Source: Streptomyces sp. NBC_01429 (lineage in GTDB: Bacteria > Actinomycetota > Actinomycetes > Streptomycetales > Streptomycetaceae). From it: DNA of 64,000 nt. Positions 30,937 through 38,484 of the stretch are shown piece after piece. The DNA is taken from positions 5,979,501 to 6,043,500 of the forward strand of contig NZ_CP109599.1 in NCBI RefSeq assembly GCF_036231945.1, in the 5' to 3' direction. The notes below the pieces were generated by a model that saw nothing but the letters and a program-made list of their open reading frames with translations, was not told the origin of the DNA and did no database searches. Position 1 is the stretch's first letter; the number at the start of each line of letters is the position of its first letter. The position numbers and the translations under genes are program-made.

Positions 30937-32031
30937 GTGCATGTCGTACTCGCCGGTGGGGGGACCGCCGGCCACATCGAGCCCGCGCTCGCCCTCGCGG
31001 ACGCCCTGCGCAGGCAGGACCCCACTGTGGGGATCACGGCCCTCGGCACGGAGCGCGGCCTGGAGACCAGGCTCGTGCCCGAGCGGGGGTACGAGCTGGG
31101 GCTGATCCCCGCCGTACCGCTGCCGCGCAGGCCCACCCCCGAGCTGATCACCGTCCCCGGACGGCTGCGCGGCACGATCAAGGCCGCCGAGCAGATCCTG
31201 GAGCGCACCAAGGCGGACTGCGTCGTGGGCTTCGGCGGCTATGTCGCGCTGCCCGGCTACCTCGCGGCCAAGCGGCTCGGAGTGCCGATCATCGTCCACG
31301 AGGCCAACGCCAGGCCGGGACTGGCCAACAAGATCGGCTCCCGGTACGCGGCCGGGGTGGCGGTCTCCACCCCGGACAGCAAGCTGCGTGACGCCCGCTA
31401 CATCGGGATCCCGCTGCGCCGCACCATCGCCACCCTGGACCGGGCCCGGGTGCGCCCCGAGGCGCGCGCCGCCTTCGGGCTCGACCCCAACCTGCCGACG
31501 CTGCTCGTCTCCGGCGGCTCGCAGGGCGCGCGCCGGCTCAACGAGGTGGTCCAGCAGATCGCTCCGGCGCTCCAGCGCTCCGGGATCCAGATCCTGCACG
31601 CGGTCGGTCCGAAGAACGAAATGCCGCGCGTGGACAACATGCCCGGAATGCCGCCCTACATCCCGGTACCGTATGTCGACCGGATGGACCTCGCGTACGC
31701 CGCGGCCGACATGATGCTCTGCCGCGCGGGCGCGATGACCGTCGCCGAACTCTCCGCCGTCGGGCTGCCCGCCGCCTACGTACCGCTGCCGATCGGCAAC
31801 GGCGAACAGCGGCTCAACGCCCAGCCGGTGGTCAAGGCCGGCGGCGGACTGCTGGTCGACGACGCCGAACTGACGCCCGAGTGGATCCAGAGCCATGTGC
31901 TCCCGGTGCTCGCCGATCCGCACCGGCTGTTCGAGATGTCCCGCGCGGCGGCGGAGTTCGGCCGCAGGGACGCCGACGATCTGCTCGTCGGCATGGTGTA
32001 CGAGGCGATCGCCGCACGCCGTAAGGCGTAG
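30937..32031 (+). CDS. murG: Lipid II synthase MurG
   Basis: A 364-residue GT-B glycosyltransferase adding GlcNAc to lipid I at the inner membrane face. VVLAGGGTAGHIEPALALADAL is the N-terminal donor/acceptor loop, GFGGYVALPGYLAAKRLGVPIIVHEANARPGLANK and SGGSQGARRLNEVV follow, and CRAGAMTVAELSAVGLPAAYVPLPIGNGEQRLNAQPV binds UDP-GlcNAc. The GTG start lies 6 nt after ftsW. The next gene is ftsQ, not murC, so murC must be elsewhere. Confidence 0.97.
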   Translation: MHVVLAGGGTAGHIEPALALADALRRQDPTVGITALGTERGLETRLVPERGYELGLIPAVPLPRRPTPELITVPGRLRGTIKAAEQILERTKADCVVGFGGYVALPGYLAAKRLGVPIIVHEANARPGLANKIGSRYAAGVAVSTPDSKLRDARYIGIPLRRTIATLDRARVRPEARAAFGLDPNLPTLLVSGGSQGARRLNEVVQQIAPALQRSGIQILHAVGPKNEMPRVDNMPGMPPYIPVPYVDRMDLAYAAADMMLCRAGAMTVAELSAVGLPAAYVPLPIGNGEQRLNAQPVVKAGGGLLVDDAELTPEWIQSHVLPVLADPHRLFEMSRAAAEFGRRDADDLLVGMVYEAIAARRKA

Positions 32032-32048
32032 ACAGGGAGGCAGGGAGC

Positions 32049-32840
32049 GTGGCCGGACCGACGACCGCCGAGCGCGGAGCGAGACCGGGGTCGGCGTCCG
32101 GCCATCCCGAGGAGGACGGGCCGGAGCGCCGGTTCCGGCTCTCCCGGCCCCGTCCGCTGATCGCGCTGATCGCGTCGGTGCTGCTGGCGGCCGGCGTGAT
32201 CTGGCTGCTGTACGGCTCGCCCTGGCTGCGCGCGGAGCGGGTGGGTGTCACGGGTACCGACGTGCTCACCCGCTCCCGTGTGGAGGCCGTCGCGGCCGTG
32301 CCGCTCGGTGCGCCGCTGATCTCGGTCGACACGGACGCGATCGAGGCACGGCTGCTGCGGAAGCTGCCCCGTATCGACCGGATCGAGGTCGAACGGTCGT
32401 GGCCGAACGGAGTCCGCCTCGAAGTGGTCGAGCGTAAACCCGCGCTGCTGATCAAAGAGAACGGAAAGTTTATTGAAATGGACGTCAAGGGAGTCAGGTT
32501 CGCCACGGTGGACCAGGCGCCCAAGGGCGTCCCGCTGCTCGAATTGACGGCCGGTCAACCGGCCGGAACGCAGCGGTTCCCGGCCGCCCGGCTCACTCTC
32601 GAAGCGGTGCGGGTACGCGGAGAGCTGCCCGCCGGGGTGGCCAAGGACACGAAGGCCGTACGGGTCCGTTCGTACGACGCGATCTCCCTGGAATTGACCG
32701 GTGGACGTACGGTGATGTGGGGAAGCGGCGAGGACGGGCCGGCCAAGGCGCGTGCGCTCTCCGCTCTCATGAAAGCGGCTCCCAAAGCGGGGCACTTCGA
32801 TGTGAGCGCACCCACCGCGCCTGCCGTGGAGGGGAGTTGA
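32049..32840 (+). CDS. ftsQ: Cell division protein FtsQ
   Basis: A 263-residue bitopic divisome protein: about 35 charged cytoplasmic residues, one transmembrane helix (PLIALIASVLLAAGVIWLLY), then the POTRA domain (LRAERVGVTGTDVLTRSRVEAVAAV) and beta domain (RKLPRIDRIEVERSWPNGVRLEVVERKPAL) outside the membrane. It recruits FtsL/DivIC to the Z-ring. It is the last gene before the ftsZ regulatory region; its GTG lies 17 nt after murG behind GGGAGGCAGGGAG. Confidence 0.94.
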   Translation: MAGPTTAERGARPGSASGHPEEDGPERRFRLSRPRPLIALIASVLLAAGVIWLLYGSPWLRAERVGVTGTDVLTRSRVEAVAAVPLGAPLISVDTDAIEARLLRKLPRIDRIEVERSWPNGVRLEVVERKPALLIKENGKFIEMDVKGVRFATVDQAPKGVPLLELTAGQPAGTQRFPAARLTLEAVRVRGELPAGVAKDTKAVRVRSYDAISLELTGGRTVMWGSGEDGPAKARALSALMKAAPKAGHFDVSAPTAPAVEGS

Positions 32841-33116
32841 CGCTCATTTGTGCTGGCCAGCACCCTGGTTGGTCAGCGCTATGGGTGATCACATAGGGTG
32901 AAAAGAAAAACGGGAGGTTCGGCGTGTTCGTTGAACGTGCGCCACTTGTCGACTTAGTGTCCTGTTCGGAAGAGTCCAAGAAGCGGACACACTGGTAACC
33001 CTGAACTTCAACGTGAGGGTTTGGGTCGGCGTTCCGGACCGTCCCATCGGCATCAGTCGTCGCGGCGCCACATCGGCGCAGCGACGACACGTAACTCGAG
33101 GCGAGAGGCCTTCGAC
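32841..33116 (+). promoter_or_regulatory. ftsZ promoter region with palindrome and GACAC pair
   Basis: The 276-bp ftsQ-ftsZ gap is AT-rich around 32885-32915. It contains the palindrome GTGCTGGCCAGCAC (32850-32863) and two GACAC motifs in opposite orientation: minus strand at 32961-32957 and plus strand at 32986-32990. GACAC is the known core recognised by the sporulation regulators WhiA and WhiB, and ftsZ is an established target in Streptomyces, where several promoters lie in this gap. I did not try to assign each start site. Confidence 0.7.
32924..32998 (+). CDS. Possible 24-aa leader ORF before ftsZ, with a TTA codon
   Basis: GTG at 32924 has GGGAGG 6 nt upstream, a better ribosome-binding site than ftsZ has. 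The frame reads MFVERAPLVDLVSCSEESK..., 24 residues, ending TAA at 32996-32998. Codon 11 (32954-32956) is TTA, the rare Leu codon read only by bldA tRNA. Codon use is otherwise GC3-poor, so this could be untranslated promoter DNA. It matters only if an ftsZ promoter starts transcription before 32924. Confidence 0.3.
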   Translation: MFVERAPLVDLVSCSEESKKRTHW

Positions 33117-34319
33117 GTGGCAGCACCGCAGAACTACCTCGCAGTCATCAAGGTCATCGGTGTCGGCGGCGGTGGTGTCAATGCCATCAACCGAATGATC
33201 GAGGTCGGTCTCAAGGGCGTCGAGTTCATCGCGATCAACACCGACGCGCAAGCGCTGTTGATGAGCGACGCCGACGTCAAGCTCGACGTCGGCCGGGAAC
33301 TCACCCGCGGCCTCGGCGCCGGAGCCAACCCGGCGGTCGGCCGGAAGGCGGCAGAGGACCACCGCGAGGAGATCGAGGAGGTCCTCAAGGGGGCCGACAT
33401 GGTCTTCGTCACCGCCGGTGAGGGCGGCGGCACCGGCACCGGCGGCGCGCCCGTCGTCGCCAACATCGCGCGCTCCCTGGGCGCCCTGACGATCGGTGTG
33501 GTCACCCGCCCGTTCACCTTCGAGGGCCGCCGCAGGGCGAACCAGGCGGAGGACGGCATCGCGGAACTCCGCGAAGAGGTCGACACCCTCATCGTCATCC
33601 CCAACGACCGCCTGCTGTCCATCTCGGACCGTCAGGTCAGCGTCCTCGACGCCTTCAAGTCGGCGGACCAGGTCCTGCTGTCCGGTGTCCAGGGCATCAC
33701 CGACCTCATCACCACCCCCGGTCTGATCAACCTGGACTTCGCCGACGTCAAGTCCGTGATGTCCGAAGCCGGATCGGCCCTCATGGGCATCGGCTCGGCC
33801 CGCGGCGACGACCGCGCGGTGGCCGCCGCCGAGATGGCGATCTCCTCGCCGCTCCTCGAAGCGTCGATCGACGGCGCCCGGGGCGTCCTGCTCTCCATCT
33901 CCGGCGGCAGCGACCTCGGTCTCTTCGAGATCAACGAGGCCGCGCAGCTGGTGAGCGAGGCCGCCCACCCCGAGGCCAACATCATCTTCGGCGCCGTCAT
34001 CGACGACGCCCTGGGCGACGAGGTACGGGTCACGGTCATCGCGGCCGGCTTCGACGGCGGACAGCCGCCGACCCGGCGCGAGAACGTGCTCGGCGCGGGC
34101 TCCAAGCGCGACGAGCAGCAGCCCCCGGCCCGGACTGGCGACACCGGCCGCACCACCGGCGGACTGGGCATGGTGCCGTCGCGCGAGGACAGCCAGCCCG
34201 AGCCGGCTCCCGCGGTCAGCGAGAAGCTGTCGCAGCTGAGCCAGCCCCAGGTCCCGCCGGCCCGTCCGTACCAGGACAGCCAGGCCGAAGAGCTGGATGT
34301 CCCGGACTTCCTCAAGTGA
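33117..34319 (+). CDS. ftsZ: Cell division GTPase FtsZ
   Basis: A 400-residue tubulin homologue that forms the Z-ring. KVIGVGGGGVNAI (12-24) and the tubulin signature GGGTGTG (103-109) bind GTP; NLDFADVKSVMSEAG carries the T7-loop catalytic Asp. A 75-residue Gln/Pro-rich linker ends in ELDVPDFLK, the C-terminal peptide that binds SepF. The GTG at 33117 is chosen because VAAPQNYLAVIKV is the conserved start. pgeF overlaps the stop (GTGA). It is needed for sporulation septation, so multiple promoters are expected upstream. Confidence 0.98.
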   Translation: MAAPQNYLAVIKVIGVGGGGVNAINRMIEVGLKGVEFIAINTDAQALLMSDADVKLDVGRELTRGLGAGANPAVGRKAAEDHREEIEEVLKGADMVFVTAGEGGGTGTGGAPVVANIARSLGALTIGVVTRPFTFEGRRRANQAEDGIAELREEVDTLIVIPNDRLLSISDRQVSVLDAFKSADQVLLSGVQGITDLITTPGLINLDFADVKSVMSEAGSALMGIGSARGDDRAVAAAEMAISSPLLEASIDGARGVLLSISGGSDLGLFEINEAAQLVSEAAHPEANIIFGAVIDDALGDEVRVTVIAAGFDGGQPPTRRENVLGAGSKRDEQQPPARTGDTGRTTGGLGMVPSREDSQPEPAPAVSEKLSQLSQPQVPPARPYQDSQAEELDVPDFLK

Positions 34320-35044
34320 TAGGAACCCGCACGACACTGAGCGGCGCGCATTTCGCCTTCACCGACAGGTGGGGCGGGGTGAGCGCCGTTCCGTACGATC
34401 AGCTCAATCTCGGCGGCGCGGTCGGTGACGACTCCGCCGCCGTCCTGGCCAACCGCGAACTCGCCGCGAAGTCCCTGGACCTCGATCCCGGGCGGGTCGT
34501 GTGGATGAACCAGGTGCACGGCCGCGAGGTGGCCGTCGCCGAAGGGCCGTGGACGGGCGAGGACATTCCCGCAGTCGACGCCGTCGTCACCGTACGGCGC
34601 GGGCTGGCGCTCGCCGTACTCACCGCGGACTGTGTTCCGCTGCTGCTGGCCGACCCGGCCGCCGGGGTCGTGGCCGCCGCCCACGCCGGACGTCCGGGAC
34701 TGGTCGCGGGGATCGTCCCGGCCGCGGTCGAGGCCATGATCACGCTCGGTGCGCGGCCGGAACGGATCACCGCCCTCAGCGGCCCCGCCGTCTGCGGCCG
34801 CTGCTACGAGGTCCCCGCCGCGATGCGCGACGAAGTCGCCGCCGCCGTACCCGCGGCCGGGTGCGAGACCAGCTGGTCCACCCCCGCCGTCGATGTCGTC
34901 GCCGGAGTGCACGCGCAGCTCGCGGACCTCGGGGTGACGGACCGTCGGCGCTCGGAGGTCTGCACGCTGGAGTCGCCCGATCACTACTCGTACCGCCGCG
35001 ACCGCACGACCGGGCGGCTCGCCGGCTATGTCTGGCTGGACTGA
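34316..35044 (+). CDS. pgeF: Peptidoglycan editing factor PgeF (YlmD, laccase domain)
   Basis: A 242-residue multicopper-oxidoreductase-like protein of the YfiH/YlmD family. MNQVHG, LAVLTADCVPLLLADPAAGVVAAAHAGRPGLVAGI and SGPAVCGRCYEVP hold the conserved His/Cys metal-site residues (QVHG, TADC, HAG). Orthologues remove misincorporated L-Ser from peptidoglycan precursors. The GTG at 34316 overlaps the ftsZ stop in GTGA, so it is translationally coupled to ftsZ. Confidence 0.92.
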   Translation: MIGTRTTLSGAHFAFTDRWGGVSAVPYDQLNLGGAVGDDSAAVLANRELAAKSLDLDPGRVVWMNQVHGREVAVAEGPWTGEDIPAVDAVVTVRRGLALAVLTADCVPLLLADPAAGVVAAAHAGRPGLVAGIVPAAVEAMITLGARPERITALSGPAVCGRCYEVPAAMRDEVAAAVPAAGCETSWSTPAVDVVAGVHAQLADLGVTDRRRSEVCTLESPDHYSYRRDRTTGRLAGYVWLD

Positions 35045-35049
35045 GGGAC

Positions 35050-35769
35050 ATGGAAGACCGCAAGACGGAACTCGCCGCGAACCTCGCGACGGTGGAGCGG
35101 CGCATCGCCGCCGCCTGCGCCGCCTCGGGACGTGACCGCGAGGAGGTGACCCTGATCGTGGTCACCAAGACCTACCCCGCGAGCGACGTACGGCTGCTCC
35201 ACGAACTCGGCGTACGGCAGGTGGCCGAGAACCGCGACCAGGACGCCGCCCCCAAGGCCACCAGTTGTAAAGATTTGTCGCTGATCTGGCATTTTGTGGG
35301 CCAATTGCAGACGAACAAGGTCCGTTCCGTAGCCAGTTACGCCGATGTGGTGCAGTCTGTCGACCGGCTCAAGCTTGTTTCCGCGCTCTCCACCGCGGCG
35401 GTGCGCGCGGGGCGCGAGCCGGTCTGTCTGATCCAGGTCGCGCTGGACGCCGAGTCCGGCGAGCGGGGCAGCAGGGGCGGTGTCGCACCCGACGGGGTCG
35501 AGGAGTTGGCGGCGGCGGTGGCCGGTTCGCCCGGATTGCGGCTCGGCGGTCTGATGACCGTGGCGCCGCTGGCCGGGGAGTTCGCGGGCCGCCCGGCGGC
35601 GGCGTTCGAGCGGCTGAGGGAAATCTCATCCCGCCTGCGCGCGGACCATCCTGCTGCGAACATGGTCTCGGCGGGGATGAGCGCGGATCTTGAGGACGCC
35701 GTGACGGCCGGGGCGACACATGTACGCGTCGGTACGGCGGTACTCGGAGTCCGACCCCGGCTCGGGTAA
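35050..35769 (+). CDS. yggS: YggS/PLPBP family PLP-binding protein
   Basis: A 239-residue fold-type III pyridoxal-phosphate protein involved in vitamin B6 and amino-acid homeostasis, without known catalysis. TLIVVTKTYPASDVRLL carries the PLP lysine; LIWHFVGQLQTNKVRSVA, QSVDRLKLV, GLMTVAPL and MSAGMSADLEDAVTAGATHVRVGTAVLG are family motifs. The ATG at 35050 lies 5 nt after pgeF. It is commonly linked to sepF/ylmG in Gram-positive dcw clusters. Confidence 0.94.
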   Translation: MEDRKTELAANLATVERRIAAACAASGRDREEVTLIVVTKTYPASDVRLLHELGVRQVAENRDQDAAPKATSCKDLSLIWHFVGQLQTNKVRSVASYADVVQSVDRLKLVSALSTAAVRAGREPVCLIQVALDAESGERGSRGGVAPDGVEELAAAVAGSPGLRLGGLMTVAPLAGEFAGRPAAAFERLREISSRLRADHPAANMVSAGMSADLEDAVTAGATHVRVGTAVLGVRPRLG

Positions 35770-35892
35770 CGTCGCGAAGCAAGTCGGACCACAGCAGAAA
35801 ATATGGTCATTTCCGCCAAAGGCGGGTAGACCCAGTGGATCGCGGGCACTTGGTGACGAGGCCGATCCACCACAGAGCGGAGGACTCAGAGC

Positions 35893-36504
35893 ATGGCCGG
35901 CGCGATGCGCAAGATGGCGGTCTACCTCGGCCTCGTGGAGGACGATGGGTACGACGGCCGGGGCTTCGACCCCGACGATGATTTCGAACCCGAGCCCGAG
36001 CCGGAGCGGGAACACCGGCGCCACCAGCCCGTGCACCAGCCGGAACGGGAAGAACCGGTACGTATGGTCCAACCGCCCGCGCAGCGCGAGCGCGAGCCGG
36101 TCGCGATGGCGGCGGAAAACGGACGTCCGGCGCGAATCGCCCCCGTGGCATCCATCACACCTGAACGCCCGAGCCTGGAGAAGAACGCACCGGTGATCAT
36201 GCCCAAGGTCGTGTCCGAGCGGGAGCCCTACCGCATCACCACATTGCACCCGAGGACCTACAACGAGGCCCGTACCATCGGGGAACACTTCCGCGAAGGC
36301 ACCCCGGTGATCATGAACTTGACGGAGATGGACGATACGGACGCGAAGCGACTTGTCGACTTTGCCGCAGGACTTGTCTTCGGTCTCCATGGCAGCATTG
36401 AGCGAGTGACGCAGAAGGTGTTCCTGCTGTCTCCTGCTAACGTCGATGTCACGGCGGAGGACAAGGCCCGCATCGCAGAGGGCGGGTTCTTCAACCAGAG
36501 CTAG
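35893..36504 (+). CDS. sepF: Cell division protein SepF
   Basis: A 203-residue FtsZ-binding membrane anchor. MAGAMRKMAVYLGLVEDD is the amphipathic membrane-targeting helix; a long acidic and then Arg/Gln/Pro-rich linker (about 18-100) precedes the SepF core (RITTLHPRTYNEARTIGEHFREGTPVIMNLTEMDDTDAKRL to FLLSPANVDV). A 123-bp gap after yggS contains an AT-rich patch (35798-35812) and an inverted repeat GTGGATCG...CGATCCAC, so it may have its own promoter. The ATG follows GGAGGA with 9-nt spacing. Confidence 0.95.
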   Translation: MAGAMRKMAVYLGLVEDDGYDGRGFDPDDDFEPEPEPEREHRRHQPVHQPEREEPVRMVQPPAQREREPVAMAAENGRPARIAPVASITPERPSLEKNAPVIMPKVVSEREPYRITTLHPRTYNEARTIGEHFREGTPVIMNLTEMDDTDAKRLVDFAAGLVFGLHGSIERVTQKVFLLSPANVDVTAEDKARIAEGGFFNQS

Positions 36505-36593
36505 AACACAGCGCCGGGAACAACCCGGTCGTACGGCGGGAACGGCCCGCGGACGACCGACCAGAGTGAACCAGGGGAGAGGGAAGCAGCGGG

Positions 36594-36890
36594 ATGGGCA
36601 TCGCACTACAGGTGGTCTACATCGCGCTGATGTGCTTCCTCATCGTGCTGATTTTCCGGTTGGTCATGGATTACGTCTTCCAGTTCGCCCGCTCATGGCA
36701 GCCCGGCAAGGTGATGGTGGTCGTTCTGGAGGCCACCTACACTGTCACCGATCCACCGCTCAAGCTTCTGCGGCGGTTCATTCCGCCGCTGCGTCTCGGG
36801 GGCGTGGCACTCGACCTGTCCTTCTTCGTTCTGATGATCATCGTTTGGATCCTGATCTCGCTTGTGAGCAATCTTGCGAGGGGAATGTGA
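36594..36890 (+). CDS. ylmG: YggT family membrane protein (YlmG/SepG)
   Basis: A 98-residue protein with two membrane helices (about 5-27, VVYIALMCFLIVLIFRLVMDY, partly shown, and 70-92) flanking the conserved TDPPLKLLRRFIPPLRLGGVALD. The Streptomyces venezuelae orthologue, SepG, helps place FtsZ and organise the sporulation nucleoid. It lies 89 bp after sepF behind GGGGAGAGG. Its stop overlaps a 16-codon frame that leads into divIVA. Confidence 0.93.
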   Translation: MGIALQVVYIALMCFLIVLIFRLVMDYVFQFARSWQPGKVMVVVLEATYTVTDPPLKLLRRFIPPLRLGGVALDLSFFVLMIIVWILISLVSNLARGM

Positions 36891-36937
36891 GCGATACGGT
36901 CTTGCCGACTGCCGACGACTACGTAGAGGTGAAGTAG
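36887..36937 (+). CDS. Possible 16-aa coupling ORF between ylmG and divIVA
   Basis: GTG at 36887 overlaps the ylmG stop in GTGA. The frame reads MSDTVLPTADDYVEVK and stops with TAG at 36935-36937, two nt before the divIVA ATG. It bridges the whole gap, so ribosomes could pass from ylmG to divIVA; its last codons (TAGAGGTGAAG) also supply the divIVA Shine-Dalgarno sequence. Whether the peptide exists is unknown. Confidence 0.4.
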   Translation: MSDTVLPTADDYVEVK

Positions 36938-36939
36938 AG

Positions 36940-38187
36940 ATGCCGTTGACCCCCGAGGACGTGCGGAACAAGCAGTTCACGACCGTCCGCCTCCGAGAAG
37001 GCTACGACGAGGACGAGGTCGATGCCTTTCTCGACGAGGTCGAGGCCGAACTGACCCGCCTGCTCCGCGAGAACGAGGATCTGCGCGCGAAGCTGGCCGC
37101 CGCGACGCGTGCCGCCGCGCAGAACCAGCAACAGCAGCAGCAGCAACAACAGCAGCAGCAACAGGGCATGCGCAAGCCGCCCGAGCAGCAGGATCGGCCC
37201 GGGGCTCCGGTGCCCGCCGCCATATCCGGTCCGCCGCAGCAGCAGCAGCCCCCGCAGATGGGTCCCCCCCAGCTGCCCGGCGGCGCGCCTCAGCTGCCCG
37301 CGGGACCGAGCGGTCACGGCCAGGGTCCCGGTCCGCAGGGACACGACCCGCGCGGCCAGCACCCCATGCAGGGCGGCCCCATGCAGCAGCAGGGTGGCCC
37401 GATGCAGGGCGGCCCCATGCAGCAGGGCGGTCCCATGGGGCAGGGCGGCCCGATGGGTCAGGGTGGTCCGATGGGCCAGGGCGGCCCGATGCAGCAGCAG
37501 GGCGGTCCCATGGGTGGACCGATGGGCGGCCCCATGGGCGGCCACAACCCGCAGATGCAGCAGCCCGGTCAGGGCCCCGGCGGCGACAGCGCCGCACGTG
37601 TGCTCTCGCTCGCCCAGCAGACCGCCGACCAGGCGATCGCCGAGGCGCGTTCCGAGGCCAACAAGATCGTCGGCGAGGCCCGCAGCCGCGCCGAGGGTCT
37701 GGAGCGCGACGCGCGCGCCAAGGCGGACGCGCTGGAGCGGGACGCCCAGGAGAAGCACCGCGTGGCGATGGGCTCCCTGGAGTCCGCGCGCGCCACGCTG
37801 GAGCGCAAGGTCGAGGATCTGCGCGGCTTCGAGCGTGAGTACCGCACCCGGCTGAAGTCCTACCTGGAGAGCCAGCTGCGTCAGCTGGAGACCCAGGCGG
37901 ACGACTCGCTCGCCCCGCCGCGTACCCCGGCGACCGCTTCCCTGCCGCCGTCGCCGTCCATGGCGCCGGCCGGTGCGGGCGCGATGGGCCACAGCATGGG
38001 CGGAAACCCGTCGATGGGCGGTCCTTCGATGGGCGGGCCCTCGCAGGCCCCTTCGTACGGCGGTCAGCAGCAGATGTCCCCGGCGATGACCCAGCCGATG
38101 GCGCCGGTGCGGCCGCAGGCGCCGCAGCCGATGCAGCAGGCGCCGTCGCCGATGCGCGGCTTCCTGATCGACGAGGACGACAACTGA
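36940..38187 (+). CDS. divIVA: Polar growth protein DivIVA
   Basis: A 415-residue coiled-coil polarity protein, essential for tip growth in Streptomyces. MPLTPEDVRNKQFTTVRLREGYDEDEVDAFLDEVE is the membrane-binding N-terminal domain with its first coil (1-56, shown in part). Residues 61-75 are near-pure Gln, 76-215 a Pro/Gln/Gly/Met linker with GGPM repeats, about 216-318 the second coiled coil (QQTADQAIAEARSEANKIVGEARSRAEGLERDA, part), and 319-415 a Met/Gly/Pro/Gln-rich tail ending GFLIDEDDN. The repeats make length variation between strains likely. A strong terminator follows. Confidence 0.97.
   Translation: MPLTPEDVRNKQFTTVRLREGYDEDEVDAFLDEVEAELTRLLRENEDLRAKLAAATRAAAQNQQQQQQQQQQQQQGMRKPPEQQDRPGAPVPAAISGPPQQQQPPQMGPPQLPGGAPQLPAGPSGHGQGPGPQGHDPRGQHPMQGGPMQQQGGPMQGGPMQQGGPMGQGGPMGQGGPMGQGGPMQQQGGPMGGPMGGPMGGHNPQMQQPGQGPGGDSAARVLSLAQQTADQAIAEARSEANKIVGEARSRAEGLERDARAKADALERDAQEKHRVAMGSLESARATLERKVEDLRGFEREYRTRLKSYLESQLRQLETQADDSLAPPRTPATASLPPSPSMAPAGAGAMGHSMGGNPSMGGPSMGGPSQAPSYGGQQQMSPAMTQPMAPVRPQAPQPMQQAPSPMRGFLIDEDDN
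37370..37550 (+). repeat. In-frame GGCCCCATG-type tandem repeats within divIVA
   Basis: About ten near-repeats encode GGPMQ, GGPMG or GGPMQQQ, preceded by a CAG/CAA tract at 37120-37164. All units keep the reading frame. The tract is a likely site of slippage or recombination. Confidence 0.85.
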
Positions 38188-38230
38188 CGGGTGTGCGCGT
38201 GAAGTGCGCGTAGCCGTCGGCGGCAGGCTG

Positions 38231-38272
38231 AAAGGGCCGGGCCCGGGACTTATGTCCCGGGCCCGGCCCTTT
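38231..38272 (+). terminator. Strong hairpin terminator after divIVA
   Basis: Perfect 19-bp arms (AAAGGGCCGGGCCCGGGAC at 38231-38249 and complement at 38254-38272) around TTAT, ending in a short T run. It closes the dcw transcript. Between it and 38484 lie two imperfect copies of CCTCAATCGCCGGGCGG (about 38311 and 38339), a motif I remember as common between Streptomyces genes, and the cassette promoter. Confidence 0.88.
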
Positions 38273-38470
38273 GGCGTGGCCGCTGCGGGGCTCTGACCCG
38301 GGCCCCGGCCCTCGATCGCCGGGCGGGCCTGAAGATGCCCTCAATCGCCGGGCGGCTTGGGGTGCCCTCGCCAGGTGGGTCCGCAGGTGCGCTCAAGGGG
38401 TGGTCGGTTTCCGGGCGGTAAAACCCGGATCACTGTTGGTCGAGACTCTTCCCCATCCTTGTGCATCCAC

Positions 38471-38478
38471 TGTATACA
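38471..38478. promoter_or_regulatory. GntR-type operator TGTATACA overlapping a leaderless -10
   Basis: The palindrome TGTATACA sits 6 nt before the ATG of the GntR regulator, and its TATACA (38473-38478) is at the right distance to be the -10 of a leaderless transcript. Such palindromes are typical targets of FCD-type GntR regulators, so this is a candidate autoregulatory operator for the cassette. No clear -35 or Shine-Dalgarno sequence is present. Confidence 0.5.
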
Positions 38479-38484
38479 CGGGAT

